Origin: Enterobacteriaceae endosymbiont of Plateumaris braccata
Lineage (GTDB): Bacteria; Pseudomonadota; Gammaproteobacteria; Enterobacterales; Enterobacteriaceae
Assembly (NCBI RefSeq): GCF_012563325.1
Contig: NZ_CP046232.1
Coordinates: 448,215-512,214, forward strand
Direction: 5' to 3'
Length of the DNA stretch: 64,000 nt
The translations under genes and the position numbers were made by a program. This document shows, piece by piece, positions 31,346 through 40,116 of the stretch; the stretch's first letter is position 1; each line of letters opens with the position of its first letter. A model generated the notes under the pieces. The model had not been told where the DNA came from and did no database searches. It worked only from the letters and a program-made list of their open reading frames with translations.

Positions 31346-33079
31346 ATGAATATTAAAAAAATTCTTTCAAAAAATATTCAAAGTGCAATGATTAAATCAG
31401 GAATACCATTAGAATATAATGTGATGTTACGTAAATGTAAAAAAATAAAATTTGGTCATTATCAAGTAAACGGTATTATATCTGCTGCTATAAAATTAAA
31501 CAAAAATCCTCAAAAATTAGCCATTAAAGTAATACAAAATATAAATTTAAAAAATGTAATAAAAAATATAGAAATATCTACATTAGGATTTATTAATATT
31601 TTTATTAAAGAAGAATGGATATCTAAACAAATAAATTTATTATTAAATACCTCAAAATTAGGTATTTTAAAAAAAATAAAAATTAAAAATATTGTTATAG
31701 ATTATTCTGGTCCTAATATTGCAAAAGAAATGCATATTGGACATTTAAGATCGACAATAATAGGAGATTCTATAGTACGTATATTAACTTTTTTAGGACA
31801 TAATGTAATCAAAGTTAATCATATAGGGGATTGGGGTACACAATTTGGTATGTTAATCGCATTTTTAAAATTTAAACAACAAAATAAAAAAAACATTGTT
31901 TTGTCTGATTTAGATCAATTTTATAAAAAAGCACAAATTAAATATAATAATGATGTAATGTTTGCTGAAAAATCTAGAAAATATGTTGTGAAACTACAAA
32001 ATAATGATCCATTTTGTTTGAAAATTTGGAAAAAATTTGTTCAAATTACTATGAATCATAATTATTTTTTATATAAAAAACTTGATGTTTTATTATCTTC
32101 TAAAGATACTTTTGGTGAAAGTACATATAATTATATGTTACCAAAAATTATTTTAGATTTAAAAAAAAAAGGATTAGCTATTAATAGTAATGGCACTACT
32201 GTTATACCTATTAAAAAAATACAAAATAAAAATAATAATACAATGGCAATTGTTATACAAAAAAAAGATGGTGCATATCTTTATGCAACTACAGATATTG
32301 CTTGTATAAAATATCGTTGTAAAATATTAAAAGCTGATCGTATCATATATTATGTAGATGCAAGACAAAATCAATATTTAAAACAAATCTTTTTAATAGC
32401 AAAAAAAGCTAATTATGCACCTTTATATGTAAAATTAGAACATCATATGTTTGGTATGATATTAGATCATAATAATAAACCGTTTAAAACTCGTACAGGA
32501 AAAAATATTAAATTAAGTCTTTTAATAGAAGAATCTATAATTAGATCAAAAAAAGTAATTTTAAAAAAAAATCCTATGATAAAAGATAATGAATTAGAAA
32601 ATTTGTCTGCTATAATAGGTATATCAGCTATTAAATATTCTGAATTATCTAAAAACAGAATAACTAATTATGTTTTTAACTGGGATGATATGCTTTCTTT
32701 AAATGGTAATACAGCACCTTATATACAATATGCTTATGTAAGAGCAAAATCAATATTAATTAAGTCAAAAATTGATTTTAATAAGTTTTCTAACTTTGAA
32801 ATAAATTTTTCTAATAATTATGAAATTAATTTAGCTATTACTTTTTTAGAATTTGAAGAAATAATTTTCAAAGTTATAAAAGATGGTACCCCACATATAC
32901 TATGTAATTGGTTATATAAAATTACTACATTATTTTCTCACTTTTATGAAAATTGTAATATATTAAATATACAAAATGATTTAATTAAAACTAGTAGATT
33001 AAAGATAGTATTTACTACTACTAAATTTTTAAAAACAGGTTTAAATCTTTTGGGTATAAAAACAATTAATAAAATGTAA
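31346..33079 (+). CDS. argS: Arginyl-tRNA synthetase
   Basis: Class I synthetase charging tRNA-Arg. The 577 residues equal the E. coli length. The N-terminal Add1 domain is followed by the HIGH motif in AKEMHIGHLRSTIIGD; the KMSK position is degenerate, as usual for ArgRS (PFKTRTGKNIKL). The C-terminal anticodon domain contains APYIQYAYVRAKSI. A TTAGG ribosome site precedes the ATG. It follows the C-S lyase gene and leads into mnmA. Confidence 0.96.
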   Translation: MNIKKILSKNIQSAMIKSGIPLEYNVMLRKCKKIKFGHYQVNGIISAAIKLNKNPQKLAIKVIQNINLKNVIKNIEISTLGFINIFIKEEWISKQINLLLNTSKLGILKKIKIKNIVIDYSGPNIAKEMHIGHLRSTIIGDSIVRILTFLGHNVIKVNHIGDWGTQFGMLIAFLKFKQQNKKNIVLSDLDQFYKKAQIKYNNDVMFAEKSRKYVVKLQNNDPFCLKIWKKFVQITMNHNYFLYKKLDVLLSSKDTFGESTYNYMLPKIILDLKKKGLAINSNGTTVIPIKKIQNKNNNTMAIVIQKKDGAYLYATTDIACIKYRCKILKADRIIYYVDARQNQYLKQIFLIAKKANYAPLYVKLEHHMFGMILDHNNKPFKTRTGKNIKLSLLIEESIIRSKKVILKKNPMIKDNELENLSAIIGISAIKYSELSKNRITNYVFNWDDMLSLNGNTAPYIQYAYVRAKSILIKSKIDFNKFSNFEINFSNNYEINLAITFLEFEEIIFKVIKDGTPHILCNWLYKITTLFSHFYENCNILNIQNDLIKTSRLKIVFTTTKFLKTGLNLLGIKTINKM

Positions 33080-33139
33080 AAAAAATAAATTTAATAATTT
33101 ATATATTTTAATTTGAACAAAAAATTTATAAATAAAATA

Positions 33140-34231
33140 ATGTTAAAAAAAAAAGTAATAATTGCTATTTCTGGTGGTGTTGATTCTTCTGTTTCTGCTT
33201 GGTTATTAAAAAAACAAAATTATCAAGTAGAAGGATTGTTTATGAAAAACTGGGAAGAAGATGATAATAAAAATTGTAGTATTAAAAAAGATTTATATGA
33301 TGCTGAAAAAATTTGTGATCAATTAGATATTTATTTACATAAAATAAATTTTTCTTTTGAATACTGGGAATATGTTTTTAAAAATTTTCTTTATGAATAT
33401 AAAATAGGTAATACTCCAAATCCTGATATTTTATGCAATAAAATAATAAAATTTAAATATTTTATGAATTTTGCTTTAAAAAATTTACAAGCTGATTTTA
33501 TTAGTACAGGACATTATGTTCGATGCAAAAAAATTAAACATCAATTTTATTTATTAAAAGGAATTGATAAAAATAAAGATCAAAGTTATTTTTTATATAC
33601 AATAAAAGAAAAACAATTAAAAAAAATTTTATTTCCTATTGGAGGATTAAATAAAATTGAAGTTCGAAAAATTGCTAAAAAATTAAATTTTATTAATGCA
33701 AAAAAAAAGGATTCTACAGGAATATGTTTTATAGGTAAAAAAAATTTCTTTGAATTTTTAAATAAATATTTATCTACTAAATCAGGAGATATTGTTGATT
33801 TAAATGGTAAAATTATTGGAAAACATAAAGGATTAATACATTATACATTAGGACAACGTAAAAGAATAGGAATAGGTGGAATATTAAATAATAATAATTG
33901 TAAACCATGGTATGTTATCAAAAAAGATATAAAAAAAAATATTTTAATTGTAGCTCAGGGAAAAGATAATCCTAATTTATTTTCTATTGGATTAATAGCT
34001 AAAAATATTAGTTGGATTAATTATCCATTTAACTTACCAAACATTTGTTCTATTAAGACTAGATATAGACAAAAAGAAATATATTGTAAAATAAAATTAT
34101 TAGATAATAATAAAATACAAGTTTATTTTAATAGTCCAATATCTAGTATTACTCCTGGACAATCAGCAGTATTTTATTCTGGATCTGTTTGTTTAGGTGG
34201 TGGTATAATTGAAAAAAAAATTAATATATAA
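33140..34231 (+). CDS. mnmA: tRNA-specific 2-thiouridylase MnmA
   Basis: Adds sulfur to U34 of tRNA-Lys, -Glu and -Gln, using persulfide relayed from IscS. A TTG at 33113 is in frame, but the ATG at 33140 (MLKKKVIIAISGGVDSS) fits the family start and gives 363 residues. The PP-loop SGGVDSSVSAWLL, the catalytic cysteines in TPNPDILCNK and DSTGICFIG, GHYVRC and the C-terminal TPGQSAVFY are present. The sulfur relay (tus genes, iscS) is not in this window. MnmE, which modifies the same base, is encoded at 38730. Confidence 0.95.
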   Translation: MLKKKVIIAISGGVDSSVSAWLLKKQNYQVEGLFMKNWEEDDNKNCSIKKDLYDAEKICDQLDIYLHKINFSFEYWEYVFKNFLYEYKIGNTPNPDILCNKIIKFKYFMNFALKNLQADFISTGHYVRCKKIKHQFYLLKGIDKNKDQSYFLYTIKEKQLKKILFPIGGLNKIEVRKIAKKLNFINAKKKDSTGICFIGKKNFFEFLNKYLSTKSGDIVDLNGKIIGKHKGLIHYTLGQRKRIGIGGILNNNNCKPWYVIKKDIKKNILIVAQGKDNPNLFSIGLIAKNISWINYPFNLPNICSIKTRYRQKEIYCKIKLLDNNKIQVYFNSPISSITPGQSAVFYSGSVCLGGGIIEKKINI

Positions 34232-34317
34232 TTAATTTAATTTTAACATTTATTTATTTTATTTATATATCAGAAAATATTAATAATTTATCATTTTCAA
34301 TGATATTATATATATTA

Positions 34318-34351
34318 AAAAATATTTTATTTATATAAATAAAATATTTTT
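34318..34351. repeat. 34-bp perfect palindrome downstream of mnmA
   Basis: Two 17-base arms with no loop (AAAAATATTTTATTTAT followed by its exact reverse complement), composed only of A and T, 87 bases after the mnmA stop. It overlaps the -35 of the promoter-like element at 34331-34359. It could be an AU-only terminator, a protein-binding site or a cruciform. Confidence 0.75.
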
Positions 34352-34359
34352 GCTATAAT
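34331..34359 (+). promoter_or_regulatory. Promoter-like element with extended -10 inside the mnmA-potA spacer
   Basis: TTATAT, a 17-base spacer ending ATATTTTTGC, then TATAAT (extended -10 TGCTATAAT at 34351-34359). Same architecture as the element at 27175-27203. It points toward potA, about 720 bases away, so it could make a very long potA leader or a separate small RNA. Confidence 0.45.
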
Positions 34360-35079
34360 AACATTAGCATTTAAATAGAAAAAATTATTATTTTATTTTG
34401 TATAAATGAAAAATTTGCTATTTTAACTACTATTAATAAAAAAATAACTAGTTAAACTATAAATTAATAATTTTAAATAAAATAAATAGTAGGATACTAT
34501 TATCTATATATAGATTAATCAAGTACAAATTAAATAAAAATTTTATTGAATCACTGATAATTTTTTAGAATTTCTTATTTAATTCAATAGAATATTAATA
34601 ATTATATTATTAGAATATTTTATTATATTTTGTTTATTAACAATATTTTAATTAGTTTTAATAAAAATATTTAATATATATATATTATTAAAATTTTTTG
34701 AATTAAAATTTAATAAAATATATATTTTTTAATAAAAAATACTATATAAAAATAATTTATTTTATTTTAAAAAATATAGAAAATTAATAAATAATTAGTA
34801 AAATAATAGAATATATTATAAAAAAATATAACATATATAAAAAAATAAAAAAATTATTTTAAAAAAAATATTTTTAAGAAATATATAATTTTATTAATAA
34901 ATTTAAAATTTTTAATGAAAAAATATTTTCCTAATAATTACATAAATTATAATATAAAATTAATAAAAAAAACTTAAAAAATTTTTTATTTAATATTTTA
35001 TATATATTTAATTTTTAATTAATTAATTAATATGTTTAATAAAATAATATTATAAAATTATTTTAGTTAGAGCTTATTC

Positions 35080-36207
35080 ATGAAAAAAAATATTCAAAAA
35101 GTATTAGTTACTCTTAATAATATTACTAAATCTTTTTTTGGTAAAAAAATTATTTCTAATTTTTGTTTAACTATAAATAATGGTGAATTTATTACTTTAT
35201 TAGGACCATCAGGTTGTGGTAAAACAACAATTTTAAGATTAATAGCAGGTTTAGAAAAAGTTGATAGTGGTACTATTATATTAGATCAAAAAAAAATTAC
35301 TCATATTTCAGCAGCAAATAGACAAATTAATACTGTTTTTCAAAGTTATGCTCTATTTCCTCATATGTCTGTATTTGATAATATCGCTTTTGGACTAAAA
35401 ATGAAAAAAAAAACATATAAAGAAATAAAATTTAGAGTAGAAAATATTTTAAATATGGTCCAATTACAAAATTTTGCTAATAGGAAACCATATGAATTGT
35501 CTGGAGGACAACAACAAAGAGTAGCTATTGCTAGAGCTGTAATTAATAAACCTAAAATTTTACTATTAGATGAATCATTATCAGCTTTAGATTATAGACT
35601 AAGAAAAAAAATGCAAAATGAACTAAAAATGTTACAAAGAAAACTAGGTATTACTTTTATATTTGTTACTCATAATCAAGAAGAAGCATTAACTATGTCA
35701 GATCGTATTGTTGTATTACGTAATGGAAAAATAGAACAAGATGGTACTCCTAGAGAAATATATGAAGAACCAAAAAATTTATTTATTGCTAAATTTATAG
35801 GAGATATAAATATATTTAATGCTACTATTATAAAAAGATTAAATAATACACAAGTAATAGCTAACTTAGAAGGATATTTATGTAATATAAGAGTTCTTTT
35901 TCCTGTTATTACAGGAGAAAAAATACATGTTTTATTAAGGCCAGAAGATTTAAGAATTAAAGAAATAGATACTAAAAATGATAAAAATATAAATGGTTTA
36001 ATTGGATATGTTAAAAATCAAAGTTATAAAGGAATGACATTAGAATCTACTTTACAACTTGAAAATGGTAAAATAATTACTGTAAGTGAATTTTTTAATG
36101 AAGATGATCCTAATTTTGATCATTCTATAAATCAAAAAATGGTAATTAATTGGGTTGAAACATGGGAGGTAGTATTACCTTATGAAAAAAATAACAAAAC
36201 ATTCTAG
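35080..36207 (+). CDS. potA: Spermidine/putrescine ABC transporter, ATP-binding protein
   Basis: Cytoplasmic ATPase of the PotABCD polyamine importer. The 375 residues (378 in E. coli) carry [18 protein letters not shown] (Walker A), Q-loop [10 protein letters not shown], signature [15 protein letters not shown], Walker [12 protein letters not shown] and the switch His in [10 protein letters not shown]; a regulatory TOBE-like domain follows ([11 protein letters not shown]). It overlaps potB by 26 bases, so the two are translationally coupled. potB and potC follow but potD does not. Confidence 0.95.
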   Translation: MKKNIQKVLVTLNNITKSFFGKKIISNFCLTINNGEFITLLGPSGCGKTTILRLIAGLEKVDSGTIILDQKKITHISAANRQINTVFQSYALFPHMSVFDNIAFGLKMKKKTYKEIKFRVENILNMVQLQNFANRKPYELSGGQQQRVAIARAVINKPKILLLDESLSALDYRLRKKMQNELKMLQRKLGITFIFVTHNQEEALTMSDRIVVLRNGKIEQDGTPREIYEEPKNLFIAKFIGDINIFNATIIKRLNNTQVIANLEGYLCNIRVLFPVITGEKIHVLLRPEDLRIKEIDTKNDKNINGLIGYVKNQSYKGMTLESTLQLENGKIITVSEFFNEDDPNFDHSINQKMVINWVETWEVVLPYEKNNKTF

Positions 36208-37036
36208 AAAAATAATAATTTTTATAGTAATAAGTTGGTTATTATTATTTATTTTCCTCCCAAATTTAATAATAGTAATTGTTAGTTTTATGACAAAAGA
36301 TGATATTAACTTTATTAAATTTAATATAACTTTATATAATTATAAATTAATTTTAGATAAATTATATATAAATATATTTATATATTCTTTATATATATCA
36401 TTAATAACAACATTTATTTGTTTTATAATCGGATATTTATTTTCATGGTGTTTAATTAAAATATCTTATTATTATAGATCTATAATGTTATTTTTTTTTT
36501 TTTTACCTTTTTGGGTTAACTCATTAATTAGAATTTTTTCTTTAAAAAATTTTTTTAGTATTCATGGTTATTTTAATAGTATTCTTATACATTTAAAATT
36601 AATTAATCATCCCATACATATTATGTATACATCTTTTGCTGTTATTTTAGGATTAGTATATATTCTATTACCTTTTATGATTATACCAATATATTCTAGT
36701 TTAGAAAAACTAGATATGTTTTGTATAGAAGCAGCTAAAGATCTAGGAGCAAAATCATGGAAAATTTTTATTTATATAGTATTACCATTAACATTACCAG
36801 GAATTATTTCAGGATGTTTATTAGTATTTTTACCTGCTATAGGAATGTTTTATATTTCAGATTTAATGGGAGGAGCTAAAAATTTATTAATAGGAAACAT
36901 TATAAAAAATCAATTTCTTAATATAAGAGATTGGCCATTAGGAGCTGCGTTAAGCAATGTAGTAATATTAGTTACAGGAATATTTTTAATATTATATTAT
37001 AAATTAATAAAAATTTTTCATAAAAAGGAATTTTAA
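36182..37036 (+). CDS. potB: Spermidine/putrescine ABC transporter, permease PotB
   Basis: One of two inner-membrane permease subunits of the polyamine importer. In 284 residues it has six hydrophobic segments and the ABC-permease EAA loop [14 protein letters not shown], plus [12 protein letters not shown] as in E. coli. GGGAGGT lies just ahead of the ATG, inside potA. A run of 14 T (36491-36504) encodes the Phe stretch LFFFFL; the frame is intact, but the tract is slippage-prone. Confidence 0.94.
   Translation: MKKITKHSRKIIIFIVISWLLLFIFLPNLIIVIVSFMTKDDINFIKFNITLYNYKLILDKLYINIFIYSLYISLITTFICFIIGYLFSWCLIKISYYYRSIMLFFFFLPFWVNSLIRIFSLKNFFSIHGYFNSILIHLKLINHPIHIMYTSFAVILGLVYILLPFMIIPIYSSLEKLDMFCIEAAKDLGAKSWKIFIYIVLPLTLPGIISGCLLVFLPAIGMFYISDLMGGAKNLLIGNIIKNQFLNIRDWPLGAALSNVVILVTGIFLILYYKLIKIFHKKEF
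36491..36504. repeat. T14 homopolymer inside potB
   Basis: Fourteen T in a row within the coding region, the longest homopolymer I noticed in a gene here. The reading frame through it is correct. Compare the A10 tract at the broken site in recC. Confidence 0.85.
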
Positions 37037-37845
37037 TGTTTAAATACTTTTTACGTAACTCTTTTATATTTTTAATATATAGTTGGTTTTATATTCCTAT
37101 AATTATTCTTATAATAAATTCATTTAATTTGTCTAATTTTGGAAATCAATGGCAAGGATTTAGTTTTAAATGGTATTATTACATAATAAATAATAGTTTT
37201 TTAATAGAAGCAACATATCATTCATTAACAATTGCTATAATTTCTGCAACATTTGCCACAATCATGGGTTTTTTAACTGCTATTACTTTATATTATTGTA
37301 ATTTATATATCAAATCATTTATTAGTATTTTATTATTTATAGTTATTGTATCACCTGATATCATCATGGCTATATCTTTATTATTATTATTTATATTACT
37401 AAATTTTACATTAGGTTTTTGGACATTATTATTTTCTCATATTACTTTTTGTATTCCATATGTTGTTATCACAATCTATTCTAGATTAAAAAATTTTGAT
37501 AATCGTATTATAGAAGCAGCTAAAGATTTAGGAGCTAGTGATAATATTATCATAACAAAAATTATATTACCATTAATGTTACCTGCAATATTATCTAGCT
37601 GGTTATTAAGTTTTACTTTATCTATGGATGATATAACAATTTCAACATTTGTAACTGGACCAACTTATGAAATATTACCTTTGAAAATTTATTCTATGGT
37701 TAAAATAGGTGTTTCTCCTGAAATAAATGCTTTAGCTACTATATTAATTATAATTTCTTTATTACTATTTTTAATTAGTAGAATTATTTTAAAAAAATTT
37801 TATAAAAACTATTATCAAATTAATTATATTAAAAACTTCAAATAA
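37036..37845 (+). CDS. potC: Spermidine/putrescine ABC transporter, permease PotC
   Basis: Second permease subunit of the polyamine importer. In 269 residues (264 in E. coli): SFKWYYYIINNS near residue 50, the EAA loop [20 protein letters not shown] and SFTLSMDDITISTFVTGP, all typical of PotC. It starts on the TAATG overlap with the potB stop, with AAGGA upstream. Downstream there are only 60 bases before convergent mutM, so potD (the periplasmic binding protein) is absent from the operon. Confidence 0.94.
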   Translation: MFKYFLRNSFIFLIYSWFYIPIIILIINSFNLSNFGNQWQGFSFKWYYYIINNSFLIEATYHSLTIAIISATFATIMGFLTAITLYYCNLYIKSFISILLFIVIVSPDIIMAISLLLLFILLNFTLGFWTLLFSHITFCIPYVVITIYSRLKNFDNRIIEAAKDLGASDNIIITKIILPLMLPAILSSWLLSFTLSMDDITISTFVTGPTYEILPLKIYSMVKIGVSPEINALATILIIISLLLFLISRIILKKFYKNYYQINYIKNFK

Positions 37846-37849
37846 AATT

Positions 37850-37886
37850 ATTATTTAATTTATTAACTATTAAAAAATTAAATAAT
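37850..37886. terminator. AU-rich hairpin between convergent potC and mutM
   Basis: ATTATTTAATTT (37850-37861) pairs perfectly with 37875-37886 around a 13-base loop. It begins 4 bases after the potC stop and has T/A runs on either side, so it could end both transcripts. It has no G-C pairs, which lowers confidence. Confidence 0.45.
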
Positions 37887-37905
37887 TTAATACTTACATA
37901 TAAAA

Positions 37906-38718
37906 TTATATTTGACATACAGAACAAAAAAAAGTGCTTCTATTTCTATGAATCATTTTAAAAATTTTTGTTTGACATATTTTACATAATTTGTTATTTC
38001 TTTTGTATACAAATAAAAATTTGCTAAAATTTCCTTTTTTACCATAAGGATCAATATAATTACATATTGAAGTACCACCGTTTTTTATAGATTTATATAA
38101 AATATATTTAATTTTTTTAACTAAAATATTTATTTCTGTAAAAGTTAAAGTATTAGCTTTCCTGTAAGGTAATATTTTTGATATAAATAATGATTCATTA
38201 GAATATATATTTCCAATGCCTACAACTATTTCATTCATCATTAATAAAACTTTTATAGGTATTTTTTTTTTCTGAGTAATTTTATATAAATATAAATTAT
38301 TAAATGATTTTGTAAGAGGTTCAGGGCCTAATTTTTTTATAAAAACATTATTTTTATAATTTTTATTATACCATATCCAAAAACCAAATTTTCTAATATC
38401 TGAATAACGTAATATAATATGATTATCAATAATCAAATCTATATGATCATTTTTATTTATTTTTTTATTATCTTTAATAATTAATAAATTTCCTGTCATT
38501 CCTAAATGAATAATAATTGAATTATTTTGTAATATCAATATTATATATCGTCCTCGACGCTTTACATTTATAATTTTTTGATTATTAATAAAAATGATTT
38601 CTTTTGGTATTAAATATTTTAATTTTTTATTTCGTACAATAGAATAAGTAATATTATATCCTTTTAAAAAAGGATAAATAAGATTTTTAATAACTTCTAT
38701 TTCTGGTAATTCAGGCAT
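37906..38718 (-). CDS. mutM: Formamidopyrimidine-DNA glycosylase
   Basis: Base-excision repair enzyme removing 8-oxoguanine and formamidopyrimidines. The 270 residues (269 in E. coli) begin MPELPEIEV, with the catalytic Pro2 and Glu3. The H2TH region is VVGIGNIYSNESLF and the zinc finger is CKIC...CSVC with the conserved Arg in NRSTFFC. The catalytic-site Lys57 (E. coli RRAKYLL) is replaced by Arg (RRGRYII), codon at 38548-38550. The frame is otherwise normal. It is 11 bases after mnmE and reads with the mnmE-rpmH group. Confidence 0.94.
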   Translation of the reverse strand: MPELPEIEVIKNLIYPFLKGYNITYSIVRNKKLKYLIPKEIIFINNQKIINVKRRGRYIILILQNNSIIIHLGMTGNLLIIKDNKKINKNDHIDLIIDNHIILRYSDIRKFGFWIWYNKNYKNNVFIKKLGPEPLTKSFNNLYLYKITQKKKIPIKVLLMMNEIVVGIGNIYSNESLFISKILPYRKANTLTFTEINILVKKIKYILYKSIKNGGTSICNYIDPYGKKGNFSKFLFVYKRNNKLCKICQTKIFKMIHRNRSTFFCSVCQI

Positions 38719-38729
38719 TTTAAATAAGT

Positions 38730-40094
38730 TTATTTACCAATACAAAATTTAGAAAAAATATTTTCTAATAAATTTTTAGATGTAAATTTTCCTGTTATAT
38801 TATCAAGTTCTATTTGAGCTAATTTTAAATTTTCTGATAACAATTCAATTGGAGAATCAATAGATGAAAATATTAACTGTCCTTTTTTAATATATTTAAA
38901 TACTGATTTTAATATATCAATATGTCTAGTTCTTGAAGTAAACATATCTTCAGTATTATGGATACTAGTAATATTTTTTTTAATATAATTTATTAATAAA
39001 GATATACCTTTTTTAGTTTTAACTGATAACTTTATAGTAATAAATTCATTATTTGTTATAATTTCAGAATTATTATGTGTTAAATCTATTTTATTCCTAA
39101 TAATAATTATTGGTATTTTTTTTTTAAAATTGCTTAAATATTTACTTATAATTTTTGATAAATTATTATTAGATATATTATCATTTACTATTAGAAAAAT
39201 ATAATTCGTTCTATTAATTTCATTTATAGTTTTTTTGATTCCAATATTTTCAATTTTATTTTTAGTATTTCTAATACCAGCTGTATCAATAATTTGTATT
39301 GGAACAGAATTAATATAAATTTTTTCATATAAGATATCTCTAGTAGTACCTGGAATATCAGTAATAATAGATACATCTCTGTCAGAAAGTAAATTCATTA
39401 AACTAGATTTACCGGAATTAGGTGGACCTATAAAAATAATTTTTATTCCTTCTCTAATATTTATTCCATTATCAACATGATTTATTATTTTTGATAAATC
39501 ATTTAATATTTTTTTTAACTTAATTGAAACATCTATTTTAAATAATTTTATATCATTTTCTTCAAATTCAATAAAAGATTCAATATCAGTTCTAAGATTA
39601 ATAATATTTTTTGTAAAAATATTTAATAAAAATGAAAATTTTCCATTTAATAAATTCATAGCAGAAAAAACGGCTGTTTTAGAATTAGCTAAAATTAAAT
39701 CACTAATTGCTTCTGCCTGAGTCAAATCTATTTTTTTATTTAAAAAAGCTCTTTCTGTAAATTCTCCAGGTTTTGCTATTCTAATATCTGGGAAAGTCAT
39801 AATATATCTAATTAATAAATCTAATATTATAGGTCCACCATGACATTGTAATTCAAATATGTCTTCTCCTGTAAAAGAATTAGGTTTTGGAAACCATAAT
39901 GCTATTCCTTTATCTATAATTTTATTTTTATAGTAAAAGGGTAAATAATATGCATATCTAGGTTTCATATATGATCTATGTAGTATTTTTTTTATTACAT
40001 TAATAGAACAATTTCCTGATATCCGTATAATTCCTATGCTACCCTTACCTAAAGGAGTTGCTCTAGCAACTATTGTATGTATATGTTTTTGCAT
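38730..40094 (-). CDS. mnmE: tRNA uridine-5-carboxymethylaminomethyl GTPase MnmE
   Basis: With MnmG it installs the cmnm5 group on U34 of several tRNAs. The 454 residues equal the E. coli length. The N-terminal folate-binding domain carries GEFTERAFLNKKIDLTQAEA; the G domain is GPPNSGKSSLMN, DIPGTTRD, DTAGIRNT and NKIDL; the C-terminal CIGK includes the conserved Cys. It sits between yidC and mutM. Together with mnmA it indicates full wobble-uridine modification is kept. Confidence 0.97.
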   Translation of the reverse strand: MQKHIHTIVARATPLGKGSIGIIRISGNCSINVIKKILHRSYMKPRYAYYLPFYYKNKIIDKGIALWFPKPNSFTGEDIFELQCHGGPIILDLLIRYIMTFPDIRIAKPGEFTERAFLNKKIDLTQAEAISDLILANSKTAVFSAMNLLNGKFSFLLNIFTKNIINLRTDIESFIEFEENDIKLFKIDVSIKLKKILNDLSKIINHVDNGINIREGIKIIFIGPPNSGKSSLMNLLSDRDVSIITDIPGTTRDILYEKIYINSVPIQIIDTAGIRNTKNKIENIGIKKTINEINRTNYIFLIVNDNISNNNLSKIISKYLSNFKKKIPIIIIRNKIDLTHNNSEIITNNEFITIKLSVKTKKGISLLINYIKKNITSIHNTEDMFTSRTRHIDILKSVFKYIKKGQLIFSSIDSPIELLSENLKLAQIELDNITGKFTSKNLLENIFSKFCIGK

Positions 40095-40116
40095 TATATC
40101 ATAAATTAAAATGTAA

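Larger units (their letters stand above)
34232..35079. other. 848-bp spacer between mnmA and potA
   Basis: The longest gene-free stretch in the window. No open frame of note, no tRNA and no recognisable RNase P, 4.5S, 6S or tmRNA motif. Its left part holds a 34-base palindrome and a promoter-like element (listed separately), then several small hairpins (AATAGT-AGGAT-ACTATT near 34485; TCTATATATAGA near 34503). The right 450 bases are nearly pure A/T. In E. coli hflD and purB follow mnmA; no remnant of either could be seen. Confidence 0.6.
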
